Shown: positions 32,458 to 41,303, counted from the stretch's first letter. The stretch: 42,929 nt of DNA from Lentzea tibetensis (GCF_007845675.1 NZ_VOBR01000025.1:1-42929), one strand, 5' to 3'. Translations and numbers: made by a program. The notes: a model not told the origin generated them from the letters alone.

Positions 32458-35343
32458 ATGCGACTTCGACTCTGCATTGCCATCGTCATCGCACTGATGG
32501 CGAGTTTGATCAGCGTTCCAGCCGGAGCGGAGGTGCAGCACCCGCGTCAGGAGTGGATGCGCGCGTCCACGGCCGGACTCTTCCTGCACTGGGGCATGTT
32601 CACCGCGCCGAAGCACCTCAACTGCGAGGAGTGGGAGCGCGACGTCACCGGGGGCGGCTGGACCCCCGACTACTGGGTCGACGAGGCGCGCAAGCTCGGT
32701 GCCTCGTACATCGTGCTCGCCACGTTCCACAGCAGGCTCGGCTACGCCCGGCCGTGGCCGTCGAAGATCCCCGGCAGCTGCGCCACGAAGCGCGACCTGC
32801 TCGGTGAGCTCGTCAAGGCGGGCAAAGCCAAGGGCGTCCAGATCATCCTGTACATGACGGACGACCCGCAGTGGCACAGCGAGCAGGGCGTGCAGACGCT
32901 CAACTCGAAGGCTTACTCGGACTACAAGGGTCAGCAGGTCGACCTGACCACGCGCGACGGGTTCGGCAGGTACAGCTACGACCTCTTCTTCGAGGTCATG
33001 GAGAACTACGCCGACCTGTCCGGGTTCTGGATCGACAACGACAACGCCTACTGGGAGCAGAACCGGCTGTACGAGCAGATCCGGGAGAAGCGGCCGACCT
33101 GGTTGTTGAGCAACAACAACGAGGACACGCCGATCATGGACACGGTCAGCAACGAGCAGAAGACCGGCATGATCCCGTCGTACGACTACCCGCAGGCCGC
33201 GTTCACGCCCATGCCGCGGCTGACCGAGGCGTGCTACAAGCTGCCGAACACCGGCGACTGGTGGTACACCGGCGGCACCCACGAGGTCGACACCCGGCTC
33301 AACACCGGCCGGTACATCACCAACGCGGGCTCGTCGATGAAGTCGTTGATGGCCGAAACCCCCATGCTCAACGGCAAGATGCCGCCGCAGCAGGAGGCCT
33401 TCAACAACCTGATGGCCAGCTGGGTTCCGCCGATCAAGGAGTCGCTGACCGGCACCGAAGGCGGCGGCTACCTGTACGGCGGCATGCAGCCCGGCTTCTG
33501 GAACGACGGCGCGCACGGCGTGATCACGATCAACCCGAAGACGAAGAAGCAGTACGTGCACGTCGTCACGCGGCCGCGCACGGACTACGTTCGCTTGCGG
33601 GACAACGGTTATCGCGTCAACTCGGTCAGCGACCTGCGGACCGGTGAGCGGATGAGGTTCACGCAGTCCGGTGGCTACCTGACGATCCTGGGCGTCAAGA
33701 ACTGGGACACCTACGACACGGTGTTCAAAGTGGACACTTCGGGGCAGCAGTTCTTCCACAGCGGCGTGAAGGCGACCGCGTCGTCGTCGCGCGACGGCTT
33801 CCCGGCGAGCAACCTCACCGACGGCAGCTTCGAGAAGTACTGGGACTCCAACGCCCAGCAGCCCGTGTCGATCACGCTCGACCTCGGCCGCCGCAAGGAG
33901 TCCACGTACCTCGCGATCAACCAGCGCGAGTCGTCGCCGACGCACGCGCGCGTGTCGTTCGGACGGCCGGAGGACTCGACGCGCATCAAGGACTACAAGG
34001 TCTACGCGTCGAACGACAACCGGCGTTGGGACCTGGTGCGCAGCGGTGCGATGGCCAGTGCGCGCGGCACGCAGTTCATCGACATCGGTGAGCAGAACTC
34101 CCGCTACCTCAAGCTCGAGGTGCTGAACACGTGGGGCGGCCCGCAGGCCCCGCGGTTCTTCAAGGAGCTCCAGATCGACGAGATCAAGGTGGCGCACGGC
34201 TACCAGCGCTCGTGGGGCACCGACCTGCCGCTCGAGGCCGAGTCGTGGCGCAACGACCGCGACGGCCGCGCGCACACCGGCTGGTGCGAGGGCTGCTCCG
34301 GCGGTGCGCAGGTGACCGGACTCGGTGGTGGCGCGCGGAACTCGGTCGAGTACCGCGATGTCTCCGTGGCAGCTGACGGCACCTACCGCCTTCAGGTCGA
34401 CCACACGTCGTCCGCGGCGACGTCGTTGTCCGTCAGCGTCAACGGCGCCGCGCCGACCGACTTCGCGGTGGCCGCTGACCGGCCGGACGCGCCGTCCAGC
34501 ACCGCGGTCGTGGCGTCTCTGAAAGCCGGCAAGAACACCGTGAAGCTGTACAGCAAGGCGGCTCGCGGACCCGCGGTCGACCGCATCGCGGTGTCGCCGC
34601 TGCCCGCCGAGTCGTACGTGCCGAAGACGACGCTGACCGTGGAACCCCATGGCCTGCAATGGGTCGGGCCCGGCCAGCAGTCGGTGAAGGTGACGGCGAA
34701 GCTGCGCCTCGACGCCGAGGACCAGCTCGACCAGGTGAAGCTGGTGCCCACCGCACCGGCGGGCTGGACGATTCAGGGCGACCCGGCCACGGCGGCGCTG
34801 ATGAGGATCGGCCAGGAGCTGACCGGCTCGTGGACGCTCACCTCACCGGCGGGCACCGACATCAGCACGGTCACCGCACCGGTGACCGCGTCGTTCCAGG
34901 TGCTCGGCCGCGCGAAGCAGGTGTCGAGCTCCGTGCCGGTGCGCATCCGGCCGGCTGACCGCGTGTTCGTGCGCGAGGCCGAGGACTCGGTGAACAAGAT
35001 CGGCAACGCCGGTCTCACCGGCTGCGGCCCGTGCTCGGGTGGCGAGAAGGTGCGCAACATCGGCGGTTCCCCGGACGCGTTCGTGCTGTTCGAGAACGTG
35101 ACCGTCGATGCGGCACGGCAGTACACGCTGTACGTCGACTTCACCGTCAACGGGCCGCGGTCGTACTTCGTGTCGGTCAACGGCGGGGCGCCGGTCGAGG
35201 TGAAGACGGACGGCGTCGGCAACAACACGCCGTACACCACCACCTTGCCCGTCACGCTGAACGCCGGTGCCAACACCATCAAGTTGTTCAACGACAAGGA
35301 CGGTGCGCCGGACCTCGACCGGATCTCGCTCGGCCTCGGCTGA
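32458..35343 (+). CDS. Secreted multi-module GH29 alpha-L-fucosidase-like enzyme
   Basis: A 961-residue secreted enzyme. A signal peptide (1 to about 24) is followed by a GH29 TIM barrel (about 28-430): LFLHWGMFTAPKH is the GH29 entry motif and FWIDND at 190-195 carries the probable nucleophile D193. The segment where typical GH29 enzymes have HHDGF instead reads ATFHSRLGYARPWPSK, so specificity may differ. Next come an F5/8C (CBM32-like) domain (about 435-580) and a carbohydrate-binding module starting LEAESWRNDRDG. A NEW3/Ig-like spacer (about 725-825) and a second similar module starting VREAEDSVNK complete it. Both modules share CxxCSGG, suggesting internal duplication. It likely acts on fucosylated glycans outside the cell. 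Confidence 0.88.
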   Translation: MRLRLCIAIVIALMASLISVPAGAEVQHPRQEWMRASTAGLFLHWGMFTAPKHLNCEEWERDVTGGGWTPDYWVDEARKLGASYIVLATFHSRLGYARPWPSKIPGSCATKRDLLGELVKAGKAKGVQIILYMTDDPQWHSEQGVQTLNSKAYSDYKGQQVDLTTRDGFGRYSYDLFFEVMENYADLSGFWIDNDNAYWEQNRLYEQIREKRPTWLLSNNNEDTPIMDTVSNEQKTGMIPSYDYPQAAFTPMPRLTEACYKLPNTGDWWYTGGTHEVDTRLNTGRYITNAGSSMKSLMAETPMLNGKMPPQQEAFNNLMASWVPPIKESLTGTEGGGYLYGGMQPGFWNDGAHGVITINPKTKKQYVHVVTRPRTDYVRLRDNGYRVNSVSDLRTGERMRFTQSGGYLTILGVKNWDTYDTVFKVDTSGQQFFHSGVKATASSSRDGFPASNLTDGSFEKYWDSNAQQPVSITLDLGRRKESTYLAINQRESSPTHARVSFGRPEDSTRIKDYKVYASNDNRRWDLVRSGAMASARGTQFIDIGEQNSRYLKLEVLNTWGGPQAPRFFKELQIDEIKVAHGYQRSWGTDLPLEAESWRNDRDGRAHTGWCEGCSGGAQVTGLGGGARNSVEYRDVSVAADGTYRLQVDHTSSAATSLSVSVNGAAPTDFAVAADRPDAPSSTAVVASLKAGKNTVKLYSKAARGPAVDRIAVSPLPAESYVPKTTLTVEPHGLQWVGPGQQSVKVTAKLRLDAEDQLDQVKLVPTAPAGWTIQGDPATAALMRIGQELTGSWTLTSPAGTDISTVTAPVTASFQVLGRAKQVSSSVPVRIRPADRVFVREAEDSVNKIGNAGLTGCGPCSGGEKVRNIGGSPDAFVLFENVTVDAARQYTLYVDFTVNGPRSYFVSVNGGAPVEVKTDGVGNNTPYTTTLPVTLNAGANTIKLFNDKDGAPDLDRISLGLG

Positions 35344-35391
35344 GTAGAACCACCGATGCCGTGACGGCGGCACGTCGGCGACGATCACACC

Positions 35392-35874
35392 ATGGTGATC
35401 ACTCGTCGGTACGCCGTCACGGCTTCGGTCGTGGCCGTCGTGGTCGCGATCGGCTACGTCCTGCTGCAGGACCCGATCCGCTACGGCCTCGGCTTGCCGT
35501 TCGTGCTCGACGAGGCCGACCTCGGCGAAGCTCGCGCGATGGACGAGGTGGCGGAGCAGGTCGAGAACACCGCGGGTCCCTACTACGGCCCGAATTTCGA
35601 CATGAGCGACGTCCCGCCCGCGCTGACCATGACGCTGCACGGCCCCATGGGTGAGCGATGGCAGTCCGAGCTCGTCTCCTCGCAGGTCCACCCCGGCGCG
35701 AACCACCGCGGCCGGGTCGACGCGGTCGTGCGGCTGAAGTTCGGGCGCCAGCCCCTGCTCCTCGCCAGCGGGTCCGACGCGAACCTCGTGCGTTGCCGCG
35801 CGGTGACCGTGGTCGCCGACTCCGGCATCGACGTGAGCAGCAAGCGCGTCGACTGCCCTCCGGTCAACTCGTGA
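35392..35874 (+). CDS. Small membrane-anchored protein of unknown family
   Basis: A 160-residue protein with one N-terminal transmembrane helix or uncleaved signal (about 6-25), then DPIRYGLGLPFVLDEADLGEARAMDEV and a soluble extracytoplasmic domain. Two cysteines near the C-terminus (VRCRAVTVV and RVDCP) probably form a disulfide. I do not recognise the family. The stop overlaps a GTG (GTGA) that opens a decayed second copy of the same gene, so the pair arose by tandem duplication. The 48-bp gap behind the fucosidase gene leaves open whether it is co-transcribed with it. Confidence 0.7.
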   Translation: MVITRRYAVTASVVAVVVAIGYVLLQDPIRYGLGLPFVLDEADLGEARAMDEVAEQVENTAGPYYGPNFDMSDVPPALTMTLHGPMGERWQSELVSSQVHPGANHRGRVDAVVRLKFGRQPLLLASGSDANLVRCRAVTVVADSGIDVSSKRVDCPPVNS

Positions 35875-36186
35875 TCGCTCGCTGGCACCTCGTCGTCGCG
35901 TCTGTCGTGGTCGCTCTGGTGGTGACCTGCTACGTCGTGCTCCGCGACCCGATCCGCTTCGGCATCACGTACCTGCCCGACGAGGAGCTGCTCGGGGAGG
36001 CCAACGTGATGAACGCGATCGACGAGCGGATCTCGACCCTCACACGCGGTGGTCCGGCTGCGGTTCGGGTACAAGAGCTGGTACCTGCCCAAGACCTCGC
36101 AGCCGGACCTCGTGCGGTGCAGGGCGGTGACCGTCGATTACGAGTACCGGGCCGAGATGAAGACCAAGCGCGTCAACTGCCCTTAG
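35871..36186 (+). pseudogene. Frameshifted, internally deleted paralogue of the preceding gene
   Basis: From GTG 35871 the frame reads a start clearly homologous to the upstream protein (membrane helix, then YVVLRDPIRFGI and LLGEANVMNAID). After about residue 58 the homology jumps by one nucleotide to another frame, which from 36049 reads VVRLRFGYKSWYLPKTSQ, then LVRCRAVTVDYEY and TKRVNCP, ending at TAG 36184-36186. This matches the paralogue's VVRLKFG, LVRCRAVTVV and SKRVDCP. About 45 codons are missing at the junction. The original frame runs on without homology. A deletion with frameshift in a tandem duplicate is the simplest explanation; sequencing error cannot explain the missing codons. 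Confidence 0.8.
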
Positions 36187-36230
36187 GTGAGCCGCGGTCT
36201 TTCAGTCACCACTTGAACTCAAGGACTAGT

Positions 36231-36689
36231 TCACTCGGCCCCGATCCAGTTGACGTACCAGCCGCTGTTCAACGCCTGAACAGGATCGATCGCACGACCA
36301 TCAGAGAAACGCAGGTAAATGCGGAAGCCCCTGCGAAGATCTCCCCCGAGTGTCGCGTCCGGAGGATAGACAGAACTGGCTCCGGTGATCCGCCAGTGCC
36401 AGAAGTTTCCGCCGACGGAGGTCACATACGTCGGTGTTCTCGTGAATCCGGCCGATGTGGTGTCGACCTGAATCCAGATGCCAGGCCCATCCGTACCCGT
36501 ATAGGTCTGCCATCCGCCACCAGGGTACGTCTGACCGGCTACAACCCGCGGTGACACCACAACAGCCGCGGTCTTGGCCTCCGCGGGCGAGCTGATCGCG
36601 GCGGGGCTGTTCCAGAGCGCAAGGCTCGCCACAATCGCCAAGAATCCGGCGACCCCGCACATGCTCAACGTTTTCGTTTTCGTTCGCAC
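36231..36689 (-). CDS. Secreted protein of unknown family
   Basis: A 152-residue secreted protein. A signal peptide (1 to about 36, with GFLAIVASLALWNSPAA) precedes a compact aromatic-rich beta domain: GGGWQTYTGTDGPGIWIQVDTT, TYVTSVGGNFWHWRITGASSVY, GFRIYLRFSDGRAIDP and terminal GWYVNWIGAE. I have an impression of related single-domain actinobacterial proteins but know no function; surface or lectin-like binding is a guess. GTG 36689 has an excellent ribosome-binding site (GAGGGAGGG on the minus strand). It is divergent from the nSTAND-WD40 gene, with a repeated CCGGACAA element between, so both may answer to the same regulator. Confidence 0.75.
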   Translation of the reverse strand: MRTKTKTLSMCGVAGFLAIVASLALWNSPAAISSPAEAKTAAVVVSPRVVAGQTYPGGGWQTYTGTDGPGIWIQVDTTSAGFTRTPTYVTSVGGNFWHWRITGASSVYPPDATLGGDLRRGFRIYLRFSDGRAIDPVQALNSGWYVNWIGAE

Positions 36690-36738
36690 AATCCCTCCCT
36701 CGTTCACGTTCGTGAAACCAAGTTCTACGTCTTCGGCG

Positions 36739-36785
36739 TTGTCCGGTGTCGATGGCTGGACTGCCGGACAACGAATGCCGGACAA
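36739..36785. promoter_or_regulatory. Three copies of CCGGACAA between divergent genes
   Basis: CCGGACAA occurs at 36764-36771 and 36778-36785 (direct, 14-bp period) and inverted as TTGTCCGG at 36739-36746. All three lie in the 118-bp gap between the secreted-protein gene and the XRE-nSTAND-WD40 gene, the last ending 9 bp before the GGAGGTGGGG ribosome-binding site. This is a plausible operator array, perhaps for the XRE domain of the large protein itself. Confidence 0.6.
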
Positions 36786-36807
36786 TGTTTGCTCGGAGGT
36801 GGGGACG

Positions 36808-39800
36808 GTGCCTCGTGGCGAGCGTCCATTGGAATATGGGGACAGCGCACTACTGAGGTTCGCCGCTGACCTGCGGCGGTTGCGCGCAGGCGCTGGTCAG
36901 GTGAGCTATCGGGAGCTGGCCGCCCGCAGCCACTACTCGACGACGACGCTGTCGGACGCGGCGGGCGGGCGGAAGCTCCCCACGCTCGACGTCACGCTGG
37001 CCTATGTGCGCGGTTGCAGAGGTGACGAGGAGGAGTGGCGACGCCGCTGGCATGAGGTCGCTGCCGAAGTGGTCCGGTCGCGACCAGCGCCCGCCGACAG
37101 TTCCGGAGCCGCTCCCTACGTCGGCCTGTCCGCTTTCCAGCCCGAGGACGCCAAGCTGTTCTTCGGCCGGGACACTGTGGTCGAGGCGATGCTCGCGCGA
37201 TTGGAACGCCAGCGATTCGTCGCGTTGTTCGGCGCATCCGGTGAGGGAAAATCCTCGGTGTTGCGGGCTGGCCTGCTGCCCGCGATCCGGCCGAAGCCAG
37301 CAGTGTTGTTCACTCCCGGCCCGAGTCCGATCGAGGAGTGCGCGATCCGACTCGCGGCGTTGACCCAGCGCACACCGGGCAGCCTGTACACCGACCTGTG
37401 CACGGATCCACGCAACCTGCACCGCTTGATCCGCCACACCGTCGACCACGGCGAGCTGTTGATGATCGTTGACCAATTCGAGGAGATCTTCACCCTCTGC
37501 CAAGACAAAGAGGAACGATCCGCGTTCGTCACCATGCTGCTCACAGCGGCGCAGACGGAGACCAGCCGGGCACGAGTCGTGCTGGGCGTGCGGGCTGACT
37601 TCTATCCGCACTGCGCGCGGCACCCGGAACTCGTCCGCGCGCTGACCGACGCCCAACTCCTGCTCGGCGCGATGACCACCGAAGATCTGCGCCAGGCGAT
37701 CATCCGTCCCGCGGTCGCCGCTGACTGCGCGGTCGAGACCGCGCTGGTCGCCGCTGTGGTTGGCGACGCGGGAGGCCGCACAGGTGCGCTCCCCTTCGTG
37801 TCACACGCCCTGTTGGAGACATGGCGGCGTCGGCGCGGCAACACCCTCACGCTGTCCGGTTACCACGCCGCCGGCGGCATCAGCAGCGCGCTGGCCCAGA
37901 CCGCCGACGCTGTGTTCGACGGCCTCACCGTCGACCAACAATCCCTTGCCCGCCAACTCTTCCTGCGCCTCACCGCACTTGGTGAAGGTACTGAGGACAC
38001 CAAACGTCGCATCACCAGGGACGAGCTCGACACCGACAACGGCACCGACACCGTCCTCCAACTGCTCGCAGGAGCCCGCCTCATCACACTCGGCGAGAAC
38101 ACGGTCGAGATCACGCACGAGGCCCTGTTCCGAGCATGGCCCAAACTTCAGAGCTGGCTGTCCGAGAATCGCGACGGCCTGCGCACCCATCGCCAGCTCA
38201 CCGAGGCCGCCAAGGGGTGGGACGAGTTGGGCCGCGACCCCGGCACCCTGTACCGCGGCACCCGCTTGACCCTCACGGTCGAATGGGCGACCCGTGACAG
38301 CCCTTCACTCACAGCCCGCGAACGCGCCTTCCTCGACGAAAGCATCGCCGCCGACCGCCGCGAACGCCAGGCCTCACGCAGACGTGCCCGCCAACTGCGC
38401 TGGGTGGCGGCACTACTGGCTGTCCTTCTGATTCATGCGGTGGCAGGCATGAGTGTCGCAATCCAGCAACGTGACGCGGTGGCAGCCGCAAGCCTGATGA
38501 CCCAGTCCCACCAACTCGCCGCGTTGGCGGCCGCGTACTCCGGACGCGATGACGAGCAATGCATCCGCAGCGCGGTCCAGGCATACCAGACCTACCCGAC
38601 GGTCGAGGCCCGAAGCCAGCTGCTCAGTGCCGCCGCCCATGCCGGCAGGTGGTTACCGTACGCCTCCATCAGCCCAGACGGCACACGAATGGCAGTCACC
38701 TCGAACAGCGGTCTGCAAGTATTGAGCACCGCCACGCTGGCGAAGACCGCTGAACTGTCCGTGCCGTTGGGCGCTTTCCACACCGTTCCCACGTTCAGCC
38801 CCGACGGCCGGCTGCTCGTCGTGTCGAACCGTTTGGACCAAACGTTTCTGTGGGACACATCGCGCAGATCACGAAAGCTTCTGTCCAGTCGGGACCAGTT
38901 CTGGTACGTGGTGTTCAGTCCGGACAGCACGATGCTGGCGACCATTGGCCCGACCATCACCGTGTGGGACACCACAACTCAGAAAAAAGTAGCCAGCTTG
39001 GTCGTGTCTGCCCGACACCGCACGGTGGCTTTCGCCCCTGACAACAAGACACTCGCTGTCGTGGGTGAACTCGGCAAAGTGGAACTGTGGGACGTGCGGA
39101 CACTGACGCACAACGTCGACCTCGCATCGCATGCGGTCGAGATCCACGACGTGGTGTTCGCATCGAATGGTGATCTTCTCGCTGCGGCCGACGCTGCAGG
39201 CGACGTCACGCTGTGGGACACGACGACCGGAAAGTTGATCACGACTGCCGCACGACACGAGGGCGGCGCATCCGCTGTCGCCTTCCGCCGGGACGGAAAG
39301 GTGCTCGCGTCGGCCGGAGCAGACGGCTCGATCAACCTGTGGGATGTCGAGCAGCGAGTGAACATGGCGCGCTTCACGCCGGGGCCTGCGGACTTCGGCC
39401 CTGGAGATTATCTCGGCCTGTTCGGCCTCACCTTCGTCGACAACTCGCTCGTGGCGATGACCGGCTCCACGGCCCTGCGCTGGAACGCCGACCAGTTCCT
39501 CCTCGCGGACAGGTCCGAGGTACGTGCCGTCGAGTTCGGCTCGGGCAACGACTTGCTCGCAGTGAGGGGCAGCGGGACGCTGACCAAATGGGGGACCGGC
39601 CCACAGCGCATCGCACAAAGCCATTCTCTCGGCTCGAACCAGAGCGGCGTCGTCGGGTGGTTCAGCGCCGACCGCACACTCGTGGCCACGACCACACCCA
39701 ACGCGCCCATCTCCGTGTGGGAGACATCCAGCGGCCGGCATGTGACTGATCTCCAGACGCCGGCACACCAGCCACCGACCTCGGTGGTTTTCAGCGCGGA

Positions 39801-40410
39801 CTCCCGTTCGGTGCTGGCGATCGGCTCCGACGGCCCAGATCTCGTGTGGTCGCTGGAGCATCCCGACCGGCCCACGGTCGTCGGCCGCGAGCGCCACGAG
39901 GTGCGTACCGCTGCGGTTTTCCTTCCTGACAAGCGTCACATCGTTCTCGGGTCCCGCAGCAGCAACGTGATCTTTCACGAGGTGGCGACCGGACGCACCA
40001 CCGGAGTCCTGCTCGGAGACGCAGGAAAAGTGATCGCGCTTGCACTCAGTCCCGATGGCACACGGATCGCCACCGGCAACGAAGAGGGCGTGATCATCCT
40101 GTGGGACGTTGCCAGTCGCCAGAAGATCACCGAGTTGAGCGGACACACGGGGGCCGTCACATCGCTGGCGTTCAGCCCTGACGGAAGCAAGCTCGCGAGC
40201 GGAAGCGCGGACACCACGACTACCTTGTGGGACACCGGGGGTTGGGAGAAATGGGCGACGCTGGCGGGCCGCTCGGGACCCGTCGAACACGTGGCGTGGA
40301 GTCCCCGCAGCAACGAACTGATCACATTGGGTGCCGACCACGGCACCACTCTCTGGCGGCTGGACACCGACGCCGCGTTGCGGACCCTCTCAGAGCTTGG
40401 CAGAAGGTGA
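36808..40410 (+). CDS. XRE-nSTAND-transmembrane-WD40 protein
   Basis: A 1200-residue multidomain protein. An N-terminal XRE-type helix-turn-helix (about 15-65; VSYRELAARSHYSTTTLSDA) is followed by an nSTAND1 NTPase with PYVGLSAFQPEDAKLFFGR, P-loop GASGEGKS at 142-149 and Walker B VDQFEEIF at 221-228. A winged-helix-like segment (VEITHEALFRAWP) follows, then a single transmembrane helix at about 532-552. WD40 repeats (about 615-1195; at least a dozen, enough for two propellers) end in clear LWD motifs such as SGHTGAVTSLAFSPDG. GTG 36808 follows GGAGGTGGGG. nSTAND-WD40 proteins are signal-transducing NTPases, some acting in defence or cell death. Having DNA-binding and membrane segments in one chain is notable. 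Confidence 0.92.
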   Translation: MPRGERPLEYGDSALLRFAADLRRLRAGAGQVSYRELAARSHYSTTTLSDAAGGRKLPTLDVTLAYVRGCRGDEEEWRRRWHEVAAEVVRSRPAPADSSGAAPYVGLSAFQPEDAKLFFGRDTVVEAMLARLERQRFVALFGASGEGKSSVLRAGLLPAIRPKPAVLFTPGPSPIEECAIRLAALTQRTPGSLYTDLCTDPRNLHRLIRHTVDHGELLMIVDQFEEIFTLCQDKEERSAFVTMLLTAAQTETSRARVVLGVRADFYPHCARHPELVRALTDAQLLLGAMTTEDLRQAIIRPAVAADCAVETALVAAVVGDAGGRTGALPFVSHALLETWRRRRGNTLTLSGYHAAGGISSALAQTADAVFDGLTVDQQSLARQLFLRLTALGEGTEDTKRRITRDELDTDNGTDTVLQLLAGARLITLGENTVEITHEALFRAWPKLQSWLSENRDGLRTHRQLTEAAKGWDELGRDPGTLYRGTRLTLTVEWATRDSPSLTARERAFLDESIAADRRERQASRRRARQLRWVAALLAVLLIHAVAGMSVAIQQRDAVAAASLMTQSHQLAALAAAYSGRDDEQCIRSAVQAYQTYPTVEARSQLLSAAAHAGRWLPYASISPDGTRMAVTSNSGLQVLSTATLAKTAELSVPLGAFHTVPTFSPDGRLLVVSNRLDQTFLWDTSRRSRKLLSSRDQFWYVVFSPDSTMLATIGPTITVWDTTTQKKVASLVVSARHRTVAFAPDNKTLAVVGELGKVELWDVRTLTHNVDLASHAVEIHDVVFASNGDLLAAADAAGDVTLWDTTTGKLITTAARHEGGASAVAFRRDGKVLASAGADGSINLWDVEQRVNMARFTPGPADFGPGDYLGLFGLTFVDNSLVAMTGSTALRWNADQFLLADRSEVRAVEFGSGNDLLAVRGSGTLTKWGTGPQRIAQSHSLGSNQSGVVGWFSADRTLVATTTPNAPISVWETSSGRHVTDLQTPAHQPPTSVVFSADSRSVLAIGSDGPDLVWSLEHPDRPTVVGRERHEVRTAAVFLPDKRHIVLGSRSSNVIFHEVATGRTTGVLLGDAGKVIALALSPDGTRIATGNEEGVIILWDVASRQKITELSGHTGAVTSLAFSPDGSKLASGSADTTTTLWDTGGWEKWATLAGRSGPVEHVAWSPRSNELITLGADHGTTLWRLDTDAALRTLSELGRR

Positions 40411-40430
40411 TCCTGCTGGCGTACGAACCG

Positions 40431-40820
40431 CTAGGACGTCTTCTTGATCCACCACAGGCCGAGCACCGGCAGCACGAGCGGGATGAACCCGTACCCGATG
40501 CCGAACGTCGACCACACGGTGGCGTCCGGAAACGCTTGCGGCACCAGCAAACTGACTGCGCCGACCGTCACCACGCCCACCAGCTCGACCGTGCACGCGA
40601 CCAACGCGACCTTGCGCGACGTGCGGCTGCTCAACGCCAGCGCGACGGTCGCGAGCACGTAGACCACGGCCGCCAGCGCGGACAACAGGTACGCGACCGG
40701 GGCTTCGTCGAAGCGCGTCGCGATCTGCACGGCCGACCGCGAGGTCGCCGCCAGCGCGAAGATCCCGTAGACCGCGATCAGCAGCCGGCCGGGGCCGGTG
40801 CGGGTCCGCGCGTCACCCAT
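40431..40820 (-). CDS. Small four-helix membrane protein A
   Basis: A 129-residue integral membrane protein with about four helices (near residues 12-28, 42-64, 69-91 and 101-121) and a charged C-terminal WWIKKTS. It resembles conserved actinobacterial integral membrane proteins of unknown function. Its ATG overlaps the end of the next upstream membrane-protein gene by 8 bp, so the two are cotranscribed from about 41217. It converges on the WD40 gene with a 20-bp gap. Confidence 0.75.
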   Translation of the reverse strand: MGDARTRTGPGRLLIAVYGIFALAATSRSAVQIATRFDEAPVAYLLSALAAVVYVLATVALALSSRTSRKVALVACTVELVGVVTVGAVSLLVPQAFPDATVWSTFGIGYGFIPLVLPVLGLWWIKKTS

Positions 40821-41217
40821 GGCCGGCCCAGATCTGCTGCATGCGGACGATCATCACCGGCACGCTCATGCACGCCACCAGCACCACGCCACCGCTCCAG
40901 CGGCTGCGGTCGGAGGCGCCCCACACGAACGCGACGGGCAAGATCAGCACAGGGGCTACGAGGTAGCCGACGAACGTCACGCCGCTGAGCTGGCGGTCGG
41001 TGCCGGCGAGCTGCACGATCCCGATGATCGCCTGCACGAGCAGGCCGAGCTCGAGCAGCGTCAGCAAGCCCACGAGGCCCCACGAAAGCGCGGTCGGCGG
41101 GAGCAGCGGCGTCTTCCTGACCATCAGCATGACCGCCCAGGTGGTGCCGAGGAGCGCCACGATGGTCAGCACGGTCGGCAGCACGGAGATCACGCGGGCA
41201 TGGTAACCACTGGTCAC
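40813..41217 (-). CDS. Small membrane protein B, coupled to A
   Basis: A 134-residue membrane protein with four hydrophobic helices (about 11-32, 43-66, 80-98 and 107-125). Family not recognised. The start is uncertain: GTG 41217 is the longest option and GTG codons nine and twelve residues in are alternatives; none has a convincing ribosome-binding site. It overlaps protein A by 8 bp, suggesting a membrane complex of the two. Confidence 0.65.
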   Translation of the reverse strand: MTSGYHARVISVLPTVLTIVALLGTTWAVMLMVRKTPLLPPTALSWGLVGLLTLLELGLLVQAIIGIVQLAGTDRQLSGVTFVGYLVAPVLILPVAFVWGASDRSRWSGGVVLVACMSVPVMIVRMQQIWAGHG

Positions 41218-41225
41218 CGACGCCG

Positions 41226-41303
41226 GCTCACCCCTGCCTCAGCACGCTCACCCTGCCTCAGCACCTGCACCGCGGCCTCAGCACCTGCACCGCCGGTGAT
41301 CAC
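41226..41303 (+). repeat. Degenerate 20-bp tandem repeat, about four units
   Basis: Units at 41226-41245, 41246-41264, 41265-41284 and 41285-41303 share the pattern gctcAcc-ctgcCTCAGCAC or CTGCACCGC-gcCTCAGCAC. CTCAGCAC occurs three times at 19-20-bp steps. One helical turn doubled (about 20 bp) would put all copies on one face of the DNA. Confidence 0.55.

Noticed and set aside
32326-34659. Long minus-strand open frame opposite the fucosidase-like gene
   Set aside because: Val/Arg/His-rich antisense shadow; the plus strand carries GH29 and binding-module motifs.
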